A stretch of DNA of 64,000 nt, taken from assembly GCA_947038155.1 (NCBI GenBank), contig CAMQVH010000004.1:107118-171117 (forward strand), written 5' to 3'. This stretch comes from an uncultured Bacteroides sp. Its GTDB lineage: Bacteria > Bacteroidota > Bacteroidia > Bacteroidales > Bacteroidaceae. Shown piece after piece: positions 8,899 through 17,761 of this stretch (position 1 is the stretch's first letter; every line of letters begins with the position of its first letter). The position numbers and the translations under genes are program-made. The notes beneath the pieces were generated by a model that did not search any database, was not told where the DNA came from, and saw only the letters and a program-made list of their open reading frames with translations.

Positions 8899-10947
8899 AT
8901 GAGAACACCAATTATGTTATGCTGCCGTTTGATGGCAGTTGCTTTATTTCTGTTTTGCAGTATGCCGCTATTTGCTCAGCGGCAGGATATTTTATTAAAC
9001 GACAACTGGAAGTTCCGATTCTCGCATCAGGTGCAGAAAGGGTCGGAAATAAGAGTAGATTTGCCCCATACCTGGAATGCACAGGATGCTTTGTCCGGAA
9101 AGATCGACTATAAACGGGGAATCGGTAATTATGAAAAGAAACTGTTCATTCGTCCCGAATGGCAAGGCAAGCGTCTTTTCCTTCGTTTCGAAGGGGCGAA
9201 CAGTATAGCAGATGTATTTATCAATCGCCGTCATATCGGTGAACATCGTGGAGGATACGGAGCTTTTGTCTTTGAAATAACCGGAGAGGTGAATTATGGA
9301 AAAGAGAACTCTATATTAGTGCGGGTGAATAATGGAGAACAACTGGACGTGATGCCTTTGGTAGGTGACTTTAATTTTTATGGCGGTATTTACAGGGATG
9401 TGCATCTGCTGATCACTGATGAGGCATGTATTTCTCCTTTGAATTATGCTTCTCCGGGAGTTCGTCTGATACAGGATAGTGTCAGTCATCAATATGCGAA
9501 AGTAAGGGCGGTCGTTGATTTGGCAAATGGCAATAACGCCGGTCAGGAAGTAGAACTAGGTGTCCGTTTGCTGGATGGTCAAAAAGTGGTGGCGGAGCAG
9601 AAACAGACACTTTCTCTTGCCGGGAATGCAGCTTTGCAGCAGGAACTTACACTTGAGATAAATAATCCTCATCTGTGGAATGGCCGTCAGGACCCGTTCC
9701 TTTATCAGGCGGAGGTATCCTTGTCAAGAGGAGGGCAGCTGGTAGATTGTGTGACGCAGCCTTTAGGACTTCGTTATTATCGGATTGATCCGGATAAGGG
9801 ATTCTTTTTGAATGGCAAGCATCTGCCTCTTCACGGTGTTTGCCGGCATCAGGACAGGAGTGAGGTGGGTAATGCTTTACGTCCTCAGCATCATGAAGAA
9901 GATGCAGCCCTGATGCTGGAAATGGGAGTGAATGCGGTTCGGCTGGCACATTATCCGCAAGCTACCTATTTCTATGATCTGATGGATAAGAATGGCACCA
10001 TTGTTTGGGCAGAAATACCTTTTATCGGTCCCGGAGGATATGATGATAAAGGATTTGTCAATCTGCCTTCTTTCCGTGCCAATGGGAAAGAACAGTTGAA
10101 GGAGCTGATCCGCCAGCATTTCAATCATCCTTCCATCTGTGTATGGGGGCTGTTTAATGAACTACTTGAATCCGGTGATAATCCGGTGGAATATATCAAG
10201 GAATTAAATGAACTGGCGCATCAGGAAGATACTACCCGCCCTACCACTTCGGCAAGTAATCAAATGGGTGACTTGAATTTCATAACGGATGCCATCGCGT
10301 GGAATCGGTACGACGGATGGTATGGAGGCACCCCGGCCGATTTAGGACGCTGGCTGGACGGTATGCATAGAGATCATCCGGAAATTCGTATTGCCATCAG
10401 TGAGTATGGTGCCGGTGCCAGCATTTATCATCAGCAGGATTCGTTGGTAAAATCCGTGCCAAACAGTTGGTGGCATCTGGAGAATTGGCAGACCTATTAT
10501 CATATAGAGAACTGGAAAGCGATTTCTGCCCGTCCTTATATATGGGGTAGCTTTGTATGGAATATGTTTGATTTCGGTGCGGCTCACCGTACGGAAGGTG
10601 ATCGTCCGGGAATTAATGATAAGGGGCTGGTTACCTTTGACCGGAAAGTACGTAAAGACGCGTTCTACTTTTATAAGGCTAACTGGAACAAGGAAGAACC
10701 TGTGCTTTATCTGGCCGGAAAACGTAACACCGTACGTTCCCGACGTCTGCAAACGATTACTGCATTCACTAATCAGCCCGGGGCGGAACTGTTTGTCAAT
10801 GGAAAAAGCTATGGTAAGGCAATGCCGGATCAGTATGCTATTTTGGAATGGAAAAATGTGGAGTTGCAGCCGGGAGAGAATGAAATAAAAGTAGTTTCTA
10901 TCAATAAAAAAGTAAAATTGATGGATAGTTTTCGCTGCAAACTATAG
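8899..10947 (+). CDS. Glycoside hydrolase family 2 (beta-galactosidase/beta-glucuronidase type)
   Basis: 682 residues with a signal peptide ending MPLFAQ. A jelly-roll sugar-binding domain (about 30-185, with VDLPHTWNAQD and GGIYRDVHLL) is followed by an immunoglobulin-like domain and a TIM barrel. The acid/base is Glu421 in WGLFNE and the nucleophile Glu502 in ISEYGAG. It starts one base after the sulfatase stop, so the two are translationally linked: the sulfatase would uncover the sugar that this exo-enzyme removes. Beta-galactosidase is the commonest activity at this length, but beta-glucuronidase and beta-mannosidase are possible. Confidence 0.92.
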   Translation: MRTPIMLCCRLMAVALFLFCSMPLFAQRQDILLNDNWKFRFSHQVQKGSEIRVDLPHTWNAQDALSGKIDYKRGIGNYEKKLFIRPEWQGKRLFLRFEGANSIADVFINRRHIGEHRGGYGAFVFEITGEVNYGKENSILVRVNNGEQLDVMPLVGDFNFYGGIYRDVHLLITDEACISPLNYASPGVRLIQDSVSHQYAKVRAVVDLANGNNAGQEVELGVRLLDGQKVVAEQKQTLSLAGNAALQQELTLEINNPHLWNGRQDPFLYQAEVSLSRGGQLVDCVTQPLGLRYYRIDPDKGFFLNGKHLPLHGVCRHQDRSEVGNALRPQHHEEDAALMLEMGVNAVRLAHYPQATYFYDLMDKNGTIVWAEIPFIGPGGYDDKGFVNLPSFRANGKEQLKELIRQHFNHPSICVWGLFNELLESGDNPVEYIKELNELAHQEDTTRPTTSASNQMGDLNFITDAIAWNRYDGWYGGTPADLGRWLDGMHRDHPEIRIAISEYGAGASIYHQQDSLVKSVPNSWWHLENWQTYYHIENWKAISARPYIWGSFVWNMFDFGAAHRTEGDRPGINDKGLVTFDRKVRKDAFYFYKANWNKEEPVLYLAGKRNTVRSRRLQTITAFTNQPGAELFVNGKSYGKAMPDQYAILEWKNVELQPGENEIKVVSINKKVKLMDSFRCKL

Positions 10948-11054
10948 CATAATGCAATAGAAAGCATTACCTTTGCGGTCTATGTGTAAAGCTAAGAAGG
11001 AGTCCGTGAAGTAAATAACCTTTGGCAGTCTGTCAAGGTTATCCCTTAATTCAT

Positions 11055-11088
11055 ACTCTGGCATATTCTTGCCAGAGTTATTTTCATA
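11055..11088 (+). terminator. Terminator-like hairpin between the GH2 and GNAT genes
   Basis: ACTCTGGCA (11055-11063) pairs perfectly with TGCCAGAGT (11070-11078), loop of six, followed by TATTTTCAT. It closes the polysaccharide utilisation locus. Confidence 0.6.
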
Positions 11089-11170
11089 TTCTATATAATA
11101 AGTATAATCGCATGTCTATAAGACGGATAATAACTATCTGCAAGATATACATGCTCAAAAAAACAATGAA

Positions 11171-11743
11171 ATGATAAATTCAATTAATATACAAATCAGA
11201 GAGACCAATACAGATGATTTCGACAGCATAATGACTGTTGAAAAACAAGCGTTTGGCTATGACAAAGAAGCACAGTTGGTAGCCGACCTGCTGGCTGACA
11301 AAACCGCAGAACCAATGGTTTCGTTGCTCGCTTTCTACAAAGGTGAGGCTGTCGGACACATTCTCTTCACCAGAGCCTATTTTGATGGTCAGGGAGCACA
11401 ACAGATGATGCACATTCTTGCACCTTTAGCTGTCAAACCGGAATATCAACGGCAGGGTATAGGCGGAATGCTGATACGGGCAGGCATAGAGAGGTTGCAG
11501 GAAAAAGGTTCGTGCCTTGTGTTTGTATTGGGGCATAAAGAATATTATCCGAAATATGGTTTTATACCGGATGCAGCCCAGTTGGGTTATCCTGCCCCTT
11601 ACCCGATACTGGAACAGTTCTCGGATTATTGGATGGTTCAGGCAATCAGTCCGAAGGGATTTGATGTGGATAAAGGAAAGATCAGGTGTTCGGATGAGTT
11701 GAACAAACCTGAACATTGGAGAGATGATGAATCGGACAGATAG
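11171..11743 (+). CDS. GNAT-family N-acetyltransferase (YhbS-like)
   Basis: 190 residues. The acetyl-CoA binding motif is clear (LAPLAVKPEYQRQGIGGMLI, with the Q/R-x-x-G-x-G/A loop), followed by LVFVLGHKEYYPKYGFIP, the signature of the YhbS-like branch. It would move an acetyl group from acetyl-CoA to an amine in the cytoplasm; the acceptor is unknown. It stands alone between two hairpins, so it is probably monocistronic. Confidence 0.85.
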   Translation: MINSINIQIRETNTDDFDSIMTVEKQAFGYDKEAQLVADLLADKTAEPMVSLLAFYKGEAVGHILFTRAYFDGQGAQQMMHILAPLAVKPEYQRQGIGGMLIRAGIERLQEKGSCLVFVLGHKEYYPKYGFIPDAAQLGYPAPYPILEQFSDYWMVQAISPKGFDVDKGKIRCSDELNKPEHWRDDESDR

Positions 11744-11835
11744 TTCTCTGATAGTAGTTTGTTAAAATAGAGGAAATGTATAAAGATTTAGGTAGCTTTA
11801 TTAGTGCAGCCTAAATATAAGACTTATTTTTGTGT

Positions 11836-11867
11836 GGGGCTGTTCAAAATCGGACAGCCCCTTTTTT
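11836..11867 (+). terminator. Intrinsic terminator after the GNAT gene
   Basis: GGGGCTGT (11836-11843) pairs with ACAGCCCC (11854-11861), loop of ten, followed by six T. Confidence 0.85.
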
Positions 11868-11874
11868 AGATGTA

Positions 11875-12060
11875 TTAGTATTTTCTATTATCTTTCATCG
11901 ACTTTCTCCATCTCTTAAAAGCCCTCATCAGGCTATCTTCTTCCACTGTACCTACCATATTATAATGTTCCACAAAAAGCTCCATCGAGCGTTTGAACAT
12001 GATTCCGTTTTTGAATTTATTCTCCAGCAGAAATTCATAGAGTTCCGCTCTCATTTCCAC
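11875..12060 (-). CDS. Small hypothetical protein, possibly a fragment
   Basis: 61 residues from GTG 12060, rich in Glu, Lys and aromatic residues (MRAELYEFLLENKFKNGIMF). I do not recognise a family. The frame stays open upstream to about 12141 without an ATG, and that upstream part runs through the 19-base repeat at 12088-12106, so the original start may have been lost in a rearrangement. An ATG three codons in is an alternative start. It may not be expressed. Confidence 0.3.
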   Translation of the reverse strand: MEMRAELYEFLLENKFKNGIMFKRSMELFVEHYNMVGTVEEDSLMRAFKRWRKSMKDNRKY

Positions 12061-12087
12061 TTCGATTTCCTTTTCTATGGTTAATGC

Positions 12088-12106
12088 GGCGGATATAGGT
12101 GGATGA
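12088..12106. repeat. Left copy of a 19-base direct repeat
   Basis: GGCGGATATAGGTGGATGA is repeated exactly, in the same orientation, at 15177-15195. The two copies bracket about 3 kb that holds a broken AAA-ATPase gene and a regulator gene. Confidence 0.7.
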
Positions 12107-12137
12107 AGAGATATGCAATAAGCATTGATTGATGAAC

Positions 12138-12516
12138 TATATTAAAATCGAAAGTTATATATGGAGATGAGAAAAAAGATCGTAGTCCGGAGGAACGATT
12201 CAGCTATATTATTCGTTGTGCCAATGAGCAGTCTGGTTGCGGAGTAGTGGTATTGGTGGATGAATACGATAAACCTCTGTTGCAGGCTTTGGGTAATTTT
12301 ATTTATAGAATATCGGGTGGATGCCAACAATCCGCTTCCATTGATTTATCAGAGAGGTTAGCTGATTATCAAGGACTATGACAAAGAATTTCAACTTTAT
12401 CGTTTGGCTTTCCCTAATGAAGAGGTTCGTTATGGTTTCCTTAATTTTTTGGTTCCTTATTACACACCGGTCAATGAAGATGAGAATTTCTATATAGGCA
12501 AATTCGTTCAGGAATA
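12138..12516 (+). pseudogene. Remnant of an AAA-ATPase/DUF1703-type gene
   Basis: Two pieces in different frames. 12138-12297 reads YGDEKKDRSPEERFSYIIR and then VVVLVDEYDKPLLQALGN, the Walker B region of the Bacteroides AAA-ATPase family that carries a C-terminal PD-(D/E)XK nuclease domain. From 12308 the frame shifts to EYRVDANNPLPLIYQRG, a stop (TAG 12359-12361) where the family usually has Tyr, then LIIKDYDKEFQLYRLAFPNE and EVRYGFLNFL. The family's central part between these motifs is missing. No start codon or Walker A remains. It is a dead gene with a large internal deletion. Confidence 0.85.
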
Positions 12517-12629
12517 GCGTGTCGGAAAGGTACCTGATCCCGATAAAAAGAAGTTTGGTTGATTGCGTCAACAATTCTTCTATCGGTCTCAGGTTGTTTT
12601 ATTTAAAACTGCTTTTCAATATAAATACT

Positions 12630-14318
12630 TCAAACGTTTTTAATAGTATCAACTGGTGTCTTTCCGAAATACTTCTTATATTTTTCGCGGAAGTTATCCA
12701 TATCTTTCATTCCGATTTTCTCTGGGACTTCGTTTACGCGATATTTTCCACTCTTTAACATTTCATGCGCTTTTTCCATGCGGATTTTGAGAATGAATTT
12801 GTTAAGTGCTTCGCCTGTTAATTGCGTCCACTTGTTGTAAAGACTTGTCCGGCTAATTCCAAGCTCTTTGGCAATGGAGTCTATGGTTAGTTTTTCATTA
12901 TTCAGATTCTCCAGAATGATTTTAGTAACTTTACTTATCAAAGGGTGTTTACCATCCTGCAATATTTCTGACGCTTTTGTCTCCAAAAACTCTTCTCCAA
13001 ATAATCGTTGTAAGAATGATTTTCGAAGAAAACGAGTGTTTTTGATAAGGATTGACATTTCAAGCTTTAAATCTGTTACACTAAAGGGCTGTTGCAAGAA
13101 TGTATCGGCTAAAGAAGTCTTTCTTCTATTGTGCTGGTTAATATCTATATGCGAACTATAAAGTATGATAGGTATGATTGATGTTTCGCAAGATGTTTTC
13201 AATCTTGATGAGAGTTCGACACCATCCATGTTTTGAAGTTCTGTATCACAAATCACTAAATCAGGATATTCATTTTTTATGTAAGCCATCGCTTCGATGC
13301 CATCTCTAAAACTTTTAATAGTAAACTCTTCCGTTAAACAACTTGTCAGATAGGATCGGAAATCATCATTACTGTCGGCAAGTACGACTGTCGGCTTGTG
13401 AGAACTTCTTTTACAGGGAGCCTTTGAAAGCAAACGATCTATCTTTTCAATCTCAGTATGATTGGTGATACTCAATGCCGAATGATTTAATTGGTTTTTA
13501 CAAGAGCATTTTACTGGAAACTTTAATGTGACAGTATGATATGTACTGTTTACTATGATTTTTCCATTACACAAATTCGTTAGTTTCTTATATAATATGC
13601 TTTTTGCAAAATCGCATTCAAATTCTGTTGTCTGTCTCATCAACCGATGTTTATTTTGATTATAAAGCTTTGTCAGTTTACCATCTCCTGAATCGGGTAC
13701 ACTTATTTCCCAATGTTCCTGACTGATAGAAATCAGTAATGTAATGTTTGTTTTTGGTTTGGAACAGTCGATTGCATTAGTTATGAATTTATCGATAATT
13801 GGTGAGACTTTGCTTTTGTCAAACCATACACTGGCATAGGTGAAGTTTGTATTGATGATTAGTTTTATGTGTTTATTCGTTGCATAGCCTTGTAGGGATT
13901 GAATTCTGCTTCTTACATAGCTTCCTAATTCATGTTCGGTAATGTCCATGGCTTCGGGATGATTATGCAAATATTTCAATCCGGACAATCTGTCCAGATT
14001 CTCATTTAAGCATTCTATATTCCGAATAGCTAGTAATAAATCATTCTTCATATTCTCGGGACAGGTGTCACTACAGATCGTTCGTAAAGGAACATGAACT
14101 AAGGTAATTGGATTTCGAATACTTTGGAAAGAATCTATAAAATACTGGTTCTCTTCTTTGAGGAAATTTCTTTCTTTTTGTATGGAAAGATAATGAAATA
14201 AATGCCAGTAGAGATAGAAACTTATTACAATCAACAATAAAACTAAGTATGATTGATTCTCAAATATTGTTGCTATTAAGAAAGATGCAGCAATAGATAT
14301 TGTCTTTAAATACATCAT
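12630..14318 (-). CDS. Sensorless hybrid two-component regulator with degenerate kinase and AraC DNA-binding domain
   Basis: 562 residues. Two N-terminal membrane helices (about 5-40) are joined by almost no periplasmic loop, so the usual beta-propeller sensor is absent. A histidine-kinase-like region follows, but the phosphoacceptor His aligns with Gln65 (FQSIRNPITLV). The ATPase part keeps an N-box Asn181 (ITNAI) and Asp209 (PDSGDG). The receiver keeps its phosphorylatable Asp358 (LVICDTELQNMDG), while the conserved Lys of the KPF motif is Gln410 (FLQQPF). An AraC helix-turn-helix pair fills about 455-557 (IDSIAKELGISRTSLYNKW). It looks like an intact frame encoding a non-canonical regulator. 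Targets are unknown; about 960 AT-rich bases lie upstream. Confidence 0.8.
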   Translation of the reverse strand: MMYLKTISIAASFLIATIFENQSYLVLLLIVISFYLYWHLFHYLSIQKERNFLKEENQYFIDSFQSIRNPITLVHVPLRTICSDTCPENMKNDLLLAIRNIECLNENLDRLSGLKYLHNHPEAMDITEHELGSYVRSRIQSLQGYATNKHIKLIINTNFTYASVWFDKSKVSPIIDKFITNAIDCSKPKTNITLLISISQEHWEISVPDSGDGKLTKLYNQNKHRLMRQTTEFECDFAKSILYKKLTNLCNGKIIVNSTYHTVTLKFPVKCSCKNQLNHSALSITNHTEIEKIDRLLSKAPCKRSSHKPTVVLADSNDDFRSYLTSCLTEEFTIKSFRDGIEAMAYIKNEYPDLVICDTELQNMDGVELSSRLKTSCETSIIPIILYSSHIDINQHNRRKTSLADTFLQQPFSVTDLKLEMSILIKNTRFLRKSFLQRLFGEEFLETKASEILQDGKHPLISKVTKIILENLNNEKLTIDSIAKELGISRTSLYNKWTQLTGEALNKFILKIRMEKAHEMLKSGKYRVNEVPEKIGMKDMDNFREKYKKYFGKTPVDTIKNV

Positions 14319-14779
14319 GTTGTTATATTTTAAATGACGTCACTCCTAAAGAGTTTGCTTTTTCTTTCTAATTCAAAAGACATAGTAGATTATATGCCAA
14401 CTATGATTTCATAATTGTGCACATCTATAAACTCAAATAATATGATCTCAAATTTGTTTGTTTTTTGGGAGGTCAATATTGATCATGAGTTATGTTTATT
14501 GAAAATTCAATTTCTAAATGTCTTGAACTATCAATAAAAAAGCAAAGTCCCCCAAGTAACAATAATTATTTTCATTTATTTGTATTAGGCATAATAAACT
14601 AGCCTCAGGTGAATAATCAGGGGAGGAGGCGATCTTATATTATGTATGCTATCGGACCATGATGTCTCAATAGCTGTTTGTTTGTGCTCAATCATGAATT
14701 AATATCAAATAAAATACATTTGTTCCCTTCTGATAAAGCAGGAAATTGTATTTACGAAGTAAATGTAACTTGTAATAAC

Positions 14780-14824
14780 ATGAAAACAATCATTTTGTTT
14801 GCTTTATTTGGTGGATTGTTGTAA
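14780..14824 (+). other. 14-codon ORF resembling the start of a signal peptide
   Basis: The ORF reads MKTIILFALFGGLL then TAA. It looks like the beginning of a secreted-protein leader cut off by a stop; it may be a gene remnant or a chance ORF in AT-rich DNA. Confidence 0.2.
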
Positions 14825-15176
14825 AATTATTTATTTTGTTTATTAATTAACTGAAAGTTGTATAATTGCCTTAGGTTAACACAAAGTATATTGTAAATGA
14901 AATTTTGGAATTTATAGATGTAAGATAGAATGATGAATTTGTGTTTTAAAATAAAAATATAAATATGTGATATAATAATGTACTTATATGTATTAAAAGG
15001 TGATGAATATACACTAATAGTATGCAAGTTGGTTATTTTAGTTTTCTACTTTTTTTTCTTGTCCCTTTTTTGTTTTAAGCAGATGTCTTTGTTTAAAAAA
15101 CTTTATTCCAATTCATCTGCGCACGATTTTATCTTATCCTTTCATTCCCTAAGAAGATGGAGTAGTTGTGATCTGT

Positions 15177-15195
15177 GGCGGATATAGGTGGATGA
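15177..15195. repeat. Right copy of the 19-base direct repeat
   Basis: Exact match in direct orientation to 12088-12106. It lies just upstream of the DUF3352 gene. Confidence 0.7.
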
Positions 15196-15284
15196 GAAGA
15201 TTTAAAGTATAAACCGACCTATGAATTTCATCTTCCATCTTTTTTTTAGTAATTTTGCCCAATCAACTCAATAACAAATAAATA

Positions 15285-17333
15285 ATGGATGAATTAAACA
15301 ATGGGGAACAAGGACAATATGTTGAACCCGGGAAAAATGAGAAGAAAAATAATACACGAAAAATTGTAAAAAGAACTTTGATTACGGCAGGACTAGCTTT
15401 GGCTGTATACATGGTATACTCCATCGTTTATCTGTTTATTTCGCCCGACCGTAATATTCAGCAGATTTATCTGGTGCCGGAGGATGCGGCGTTTATCATT
15501 CAGTCATCTGCTCCGATTGAAGATTGGGAAAAGTTTAGTGGAAGCGAAACCTGGCAATGTCTGAGAAAAGCGAAATCATTTGAAGAAGTTGCGAAGAGCG
15601 TGGAAAAGCTTGACTCGGTTGTCAAAAGCAATAAAGTACTGTTATCACTGGTCGGTCAGCGGGATCTGCTTATCTCACTTCATAAGACCCGCGCTACCGA
15701 TTGGGATTTTCTGCTTATAGTAGATATGCAGAAAGCTTCTAAAATGGATTTATTGAAGGATCAGGTCGAAACAGTGCTGGCAATGTCCGGCTTTACTGTC
15801 ACTAATCGAATGCATAATGGAATTAACATTCTTGAAATGCGTGATCCGGATACCCGTGATGTCTTTTATACTGCTTTTGTGGATAATCACCTGGTAGGCT
15901 CTTATACTTCCGGCCTTGTTGAATCTGCCATTAACTCCCGTAATAAGCCTAAGATCGGACTTGACCAGTCTTTTATTGAAACGGAAAAATTAGTTTCCGG
16001 TAAAGGGCTTGTCAGGGTATTTATCAACTATGCCCGTATTCCTCAGTTTATGTCCATTTATCTGGGAGCGAGAAATGAATATGTCGATCTGTTCAGTAAT
16101 TCTATGAATTTTGCGGGCCTTTACCTGAATATGGATAAGGACCGGATGGAAGTGAAAGGTTATACGTTGAAGAAAGATTCGGTGGATCCTTATATCACTG
16201 CCTTGCTGAATTCGGGAAAGCATAAAATGAAAGCTCACGAGATTTTGTCCGGGCGAACGGCTCTTTATACAAATATCGGCTTCGATAGTCCGGTAACTTT
16301 CGTGAAGGAACTGGAGAACGCTCTGTCTGTTCATGATAAACTGTTGTATGACTCTTATCAGAGTTCACGGAAAAAGATAGAAAGCCTGTTTGGTATTTCT
16401 CTGGAAGAGAACTTCCTGAGCTGGATGTCCGGAGAGTTTGCCATAACACAATCCGAACCGGGGTTATTAGGACATGATCCTGAAGTGATTCTGGCTATTC
16501 GGGCAAAAAGCATCAAAGACGCCCGTAAGAATATGGAGTTTATTGAAAAGAAGATCAAACGCCGGTCTCCGGTTAAGATAAAGTCAGTTAATTATAAGGA
16601 CTTTGAAATCAATTATGTTGAAATGAAAGGTTTCTTCCGTCTGTTCTTCGGAAAGCTGTTTGATAAATTTGAGAAGCCATATTATACTTATGTGGATGAT
16701 TACGTCGTTTTCAGTAATAAAGCTGCTTCCTTGCTTTCCTTTGTAGAAGATTACGAACAGAAGAATTTACTGAAGAATAATGCAGGATTTAAGGATGCTT
16801 ATTCGTATATGAAATCAAGTTCCACGATCTTCTTGTATACAGATATGCACAAGTTCTACTCACAATTGAAACCTATGATGAATCCCGCTACATGGAATGA
16901 AATACAATCGAATAAAGATGTCTTGTATTCATTTCCTTACTGGACGATGCAGGTGATCGGAGATAACAACCAAGCTTCTCTGCAGTATGTGATGGATTAC
17001 CGTCCGTACGAGCTGGAAGAGGTGGTGGCCGTTGTCAGCGATGAGGAAGATCAGGATATGGATGAAGAAGCTGTGACCGAAAAGGAGCAGATGAGTGAGT
17101 TAAAGCGTTTCTATATTGAGAAGTTTGAAGGAAATGTTCTGCGTGAGTTCTATCCGGAAGGAGCATTGAAAAGCGAAGCGGAAGTGAAAGAGGGAAAACG
17201 TCACGGACGTTACCGTGAATATCACGAAAATGGAAAGCTCAAGCTTCGTGGGAAATATTCAAATAATCAGCCTAAAGGCACATGGAAGTATTACACCGAA
17301 GAAGGTGAATTTGAACGGAAGGAGAAGTTTTAA
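15285..17333 (+). CDS. DUF3352-family membrane protein with C-terminal YwqK-like repeats
   Basis: 682 residues. A cytoplasmic tail rich in Lys/Asn is followed by one membrane helix (about 30-52, LITAGLALAVYMVYSIVYLF) and a large extracytoplasmic DUF3352 region (about 55-590; YLVPEDAAFIIQSSAPIEDW is characteristic). An acidic linker (DEEDQDMDEEA) precedes the C-terminal ~65 residues, which hold YwqK/MORN-like repeats (REFYPEGALKSEAEVKEGKR, then HGRYREYHENGKLKLRGKY and GTWKYYTEEGEF). The -7 box TAATTTTG (15250-15257) gives a short leader. DUF3352 proteins have no established function; the repeats probably bind a partner at the cell envelope. Confidence 0.75.
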   Translation: MDELNNGEQGQYVEPGKNEKKNNTRKIVKRTLITAGLALAVYMVYSIVYLFISPDRNIQQIYLVPEDAAFIIQSSAPIEDWEKFSGSETWQCLRKAKSFEEVAKSVEKLDSVVKSNKVLLSLVGQRDLLISLHKTRATDWDFLLIVDMQKASKMDLLKDQVETVLAMSGFTVTNRMHNGINILEMRDPDTRDVFYTAFVDNHLVGSYTSGLVESAINSRNKPKIGLDQSFIETEKLVSGKGLVRVFINYARIPQFMSIYLGARNEYVDLFSNSMNFAGLYLNMDKDRMEVKGYTLKKDSVDPYITALLNSGKHKMKAHEILSGRTALYTNIGFDSPVTFVKELENALSVHDKLLYDSYQSSRKKIESLFGISLEENFLSWMSGEFAITQSEPGLLGHDPEVILAIRAKSIKDARKNMEFIEKKIKRRSPVKIKSVNYKDFEINYVEMKGFFRLFFGKLFDKFEKPYYTYVDDYVVFSNKAASLLSFVEDYEQKNLLKNNAGFKDAYSYMKSSSTIFLYTDMHKFYSQLKPMMNPATWNEIQSNKDVLYSFPYWTMQVIGDNNQASLQYVMDYRPYELEEVVAVVSDEEDQDMDEEAVTEKEQMSELKRFYIEKFEGNVLREFYPEGALKSEAEVKEGKRHGRYREYHENGKLKLRGKYSNNQPKGTWKYYTEEGEFERKEKF

Positions 17334-17365
17334 ATGAACTTCTCCTGATTGGATATATATCTTAT

Positions 17366-17467
17366 TTAATATTTTCTTCTGTGCTGGGACAAGAAGTTAT
17401 CTATAAAGCGGACGATATAAACGACAGCAACTCCGGCTATGACCAATACGATAATACGACTCAACAT
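17366..17467 (-). CDS. Small single-pass membrane protein (33 residues)
   Basis: ATG at 17467 reading leftward gives MLSRIIVLVIAGVAVVYIVR then FIDNFLSQHRRKY: one helix followed by a basic tail, a typical small inner-membrane protein topology. A Bacteroides -7 box, TATCTTTG on the minus strand (17496-17503), lies about 30 bases upstream. I know no function. The helix and the well-placed promoter argue that it is real. Confidence 0.5.
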   Translation of the reverse strand: MLSRIIVLVIAGVAVVYIVRFIDNFLSQHRRKY

Positions 17468-17495
17468 AGTTTTTGATTTTATATTTAACGGTGCA

Positions 17496-17503
17496 CAAAG
17501 ATA
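17496..17503 (-). promoter_or_regulatory. -7 box for the 33-residue membrane protein
   Basis: Minus-strand TATCTTTG fits TAnnTTTG. No clear -33 TTTG is seen. Confidence 0.4.
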
Positions 17504-17640
17504 AATAAGATATATGATATATGGGATATCGGGATAAGAAAAAATAATTCAACCCTAGAACAGGGTTCTGAATAGTACTTTTATAAATTACTGATTTCTA
17601 GCTATAAAGAAAAATATGAATAAAAAAGTATCGAAAAGTT

Positions 17641-17670
17641 TTTGAGTTCTCGCAAAAAGCACTACCTTTG
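17641..17670 (+). promoter_or_regulatory. Promoter of tRNA-Arg
   Basis: TTTG at 17641-17644 and TACCTTTG at 17663-17670, spacer 18, ending 17 bases before the tRNA. Confidence 0.7.
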
Positions 17671-17687
17671 CATCCGCAAATAAGGAT

Positions 17688-17761
<74 letters not shown>

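Larger units (their letters stand above)
14319..15249. other. Long AT-rich intergenic region
   Basis: No convincing gene in about 930 bases. It holds a 14-codon ORF at 14780-14824, the right copy of the 19-base repeat at 15177-15195, and at its right end the promoter of the DUF3352 gene. The open frames here consist of low-complexity AT-rich residues. Confidence 0.6.

Noticed and set aside
10968..10975. TACCTTTG box downstream of the GH2 gene as promoter of the GNAT gene
   Set aside because: No -33 element is visible and the hairpin at 11055-11078 lies between the box and the gene; not enough to call it.
14827..15187. Open frames on both strands in the AT-rich gap
   Set aside because: Low-complexity Ile/Tyr/Phe/Asn sequence with no start context; typical chance ORFs in AT-rich DNA.
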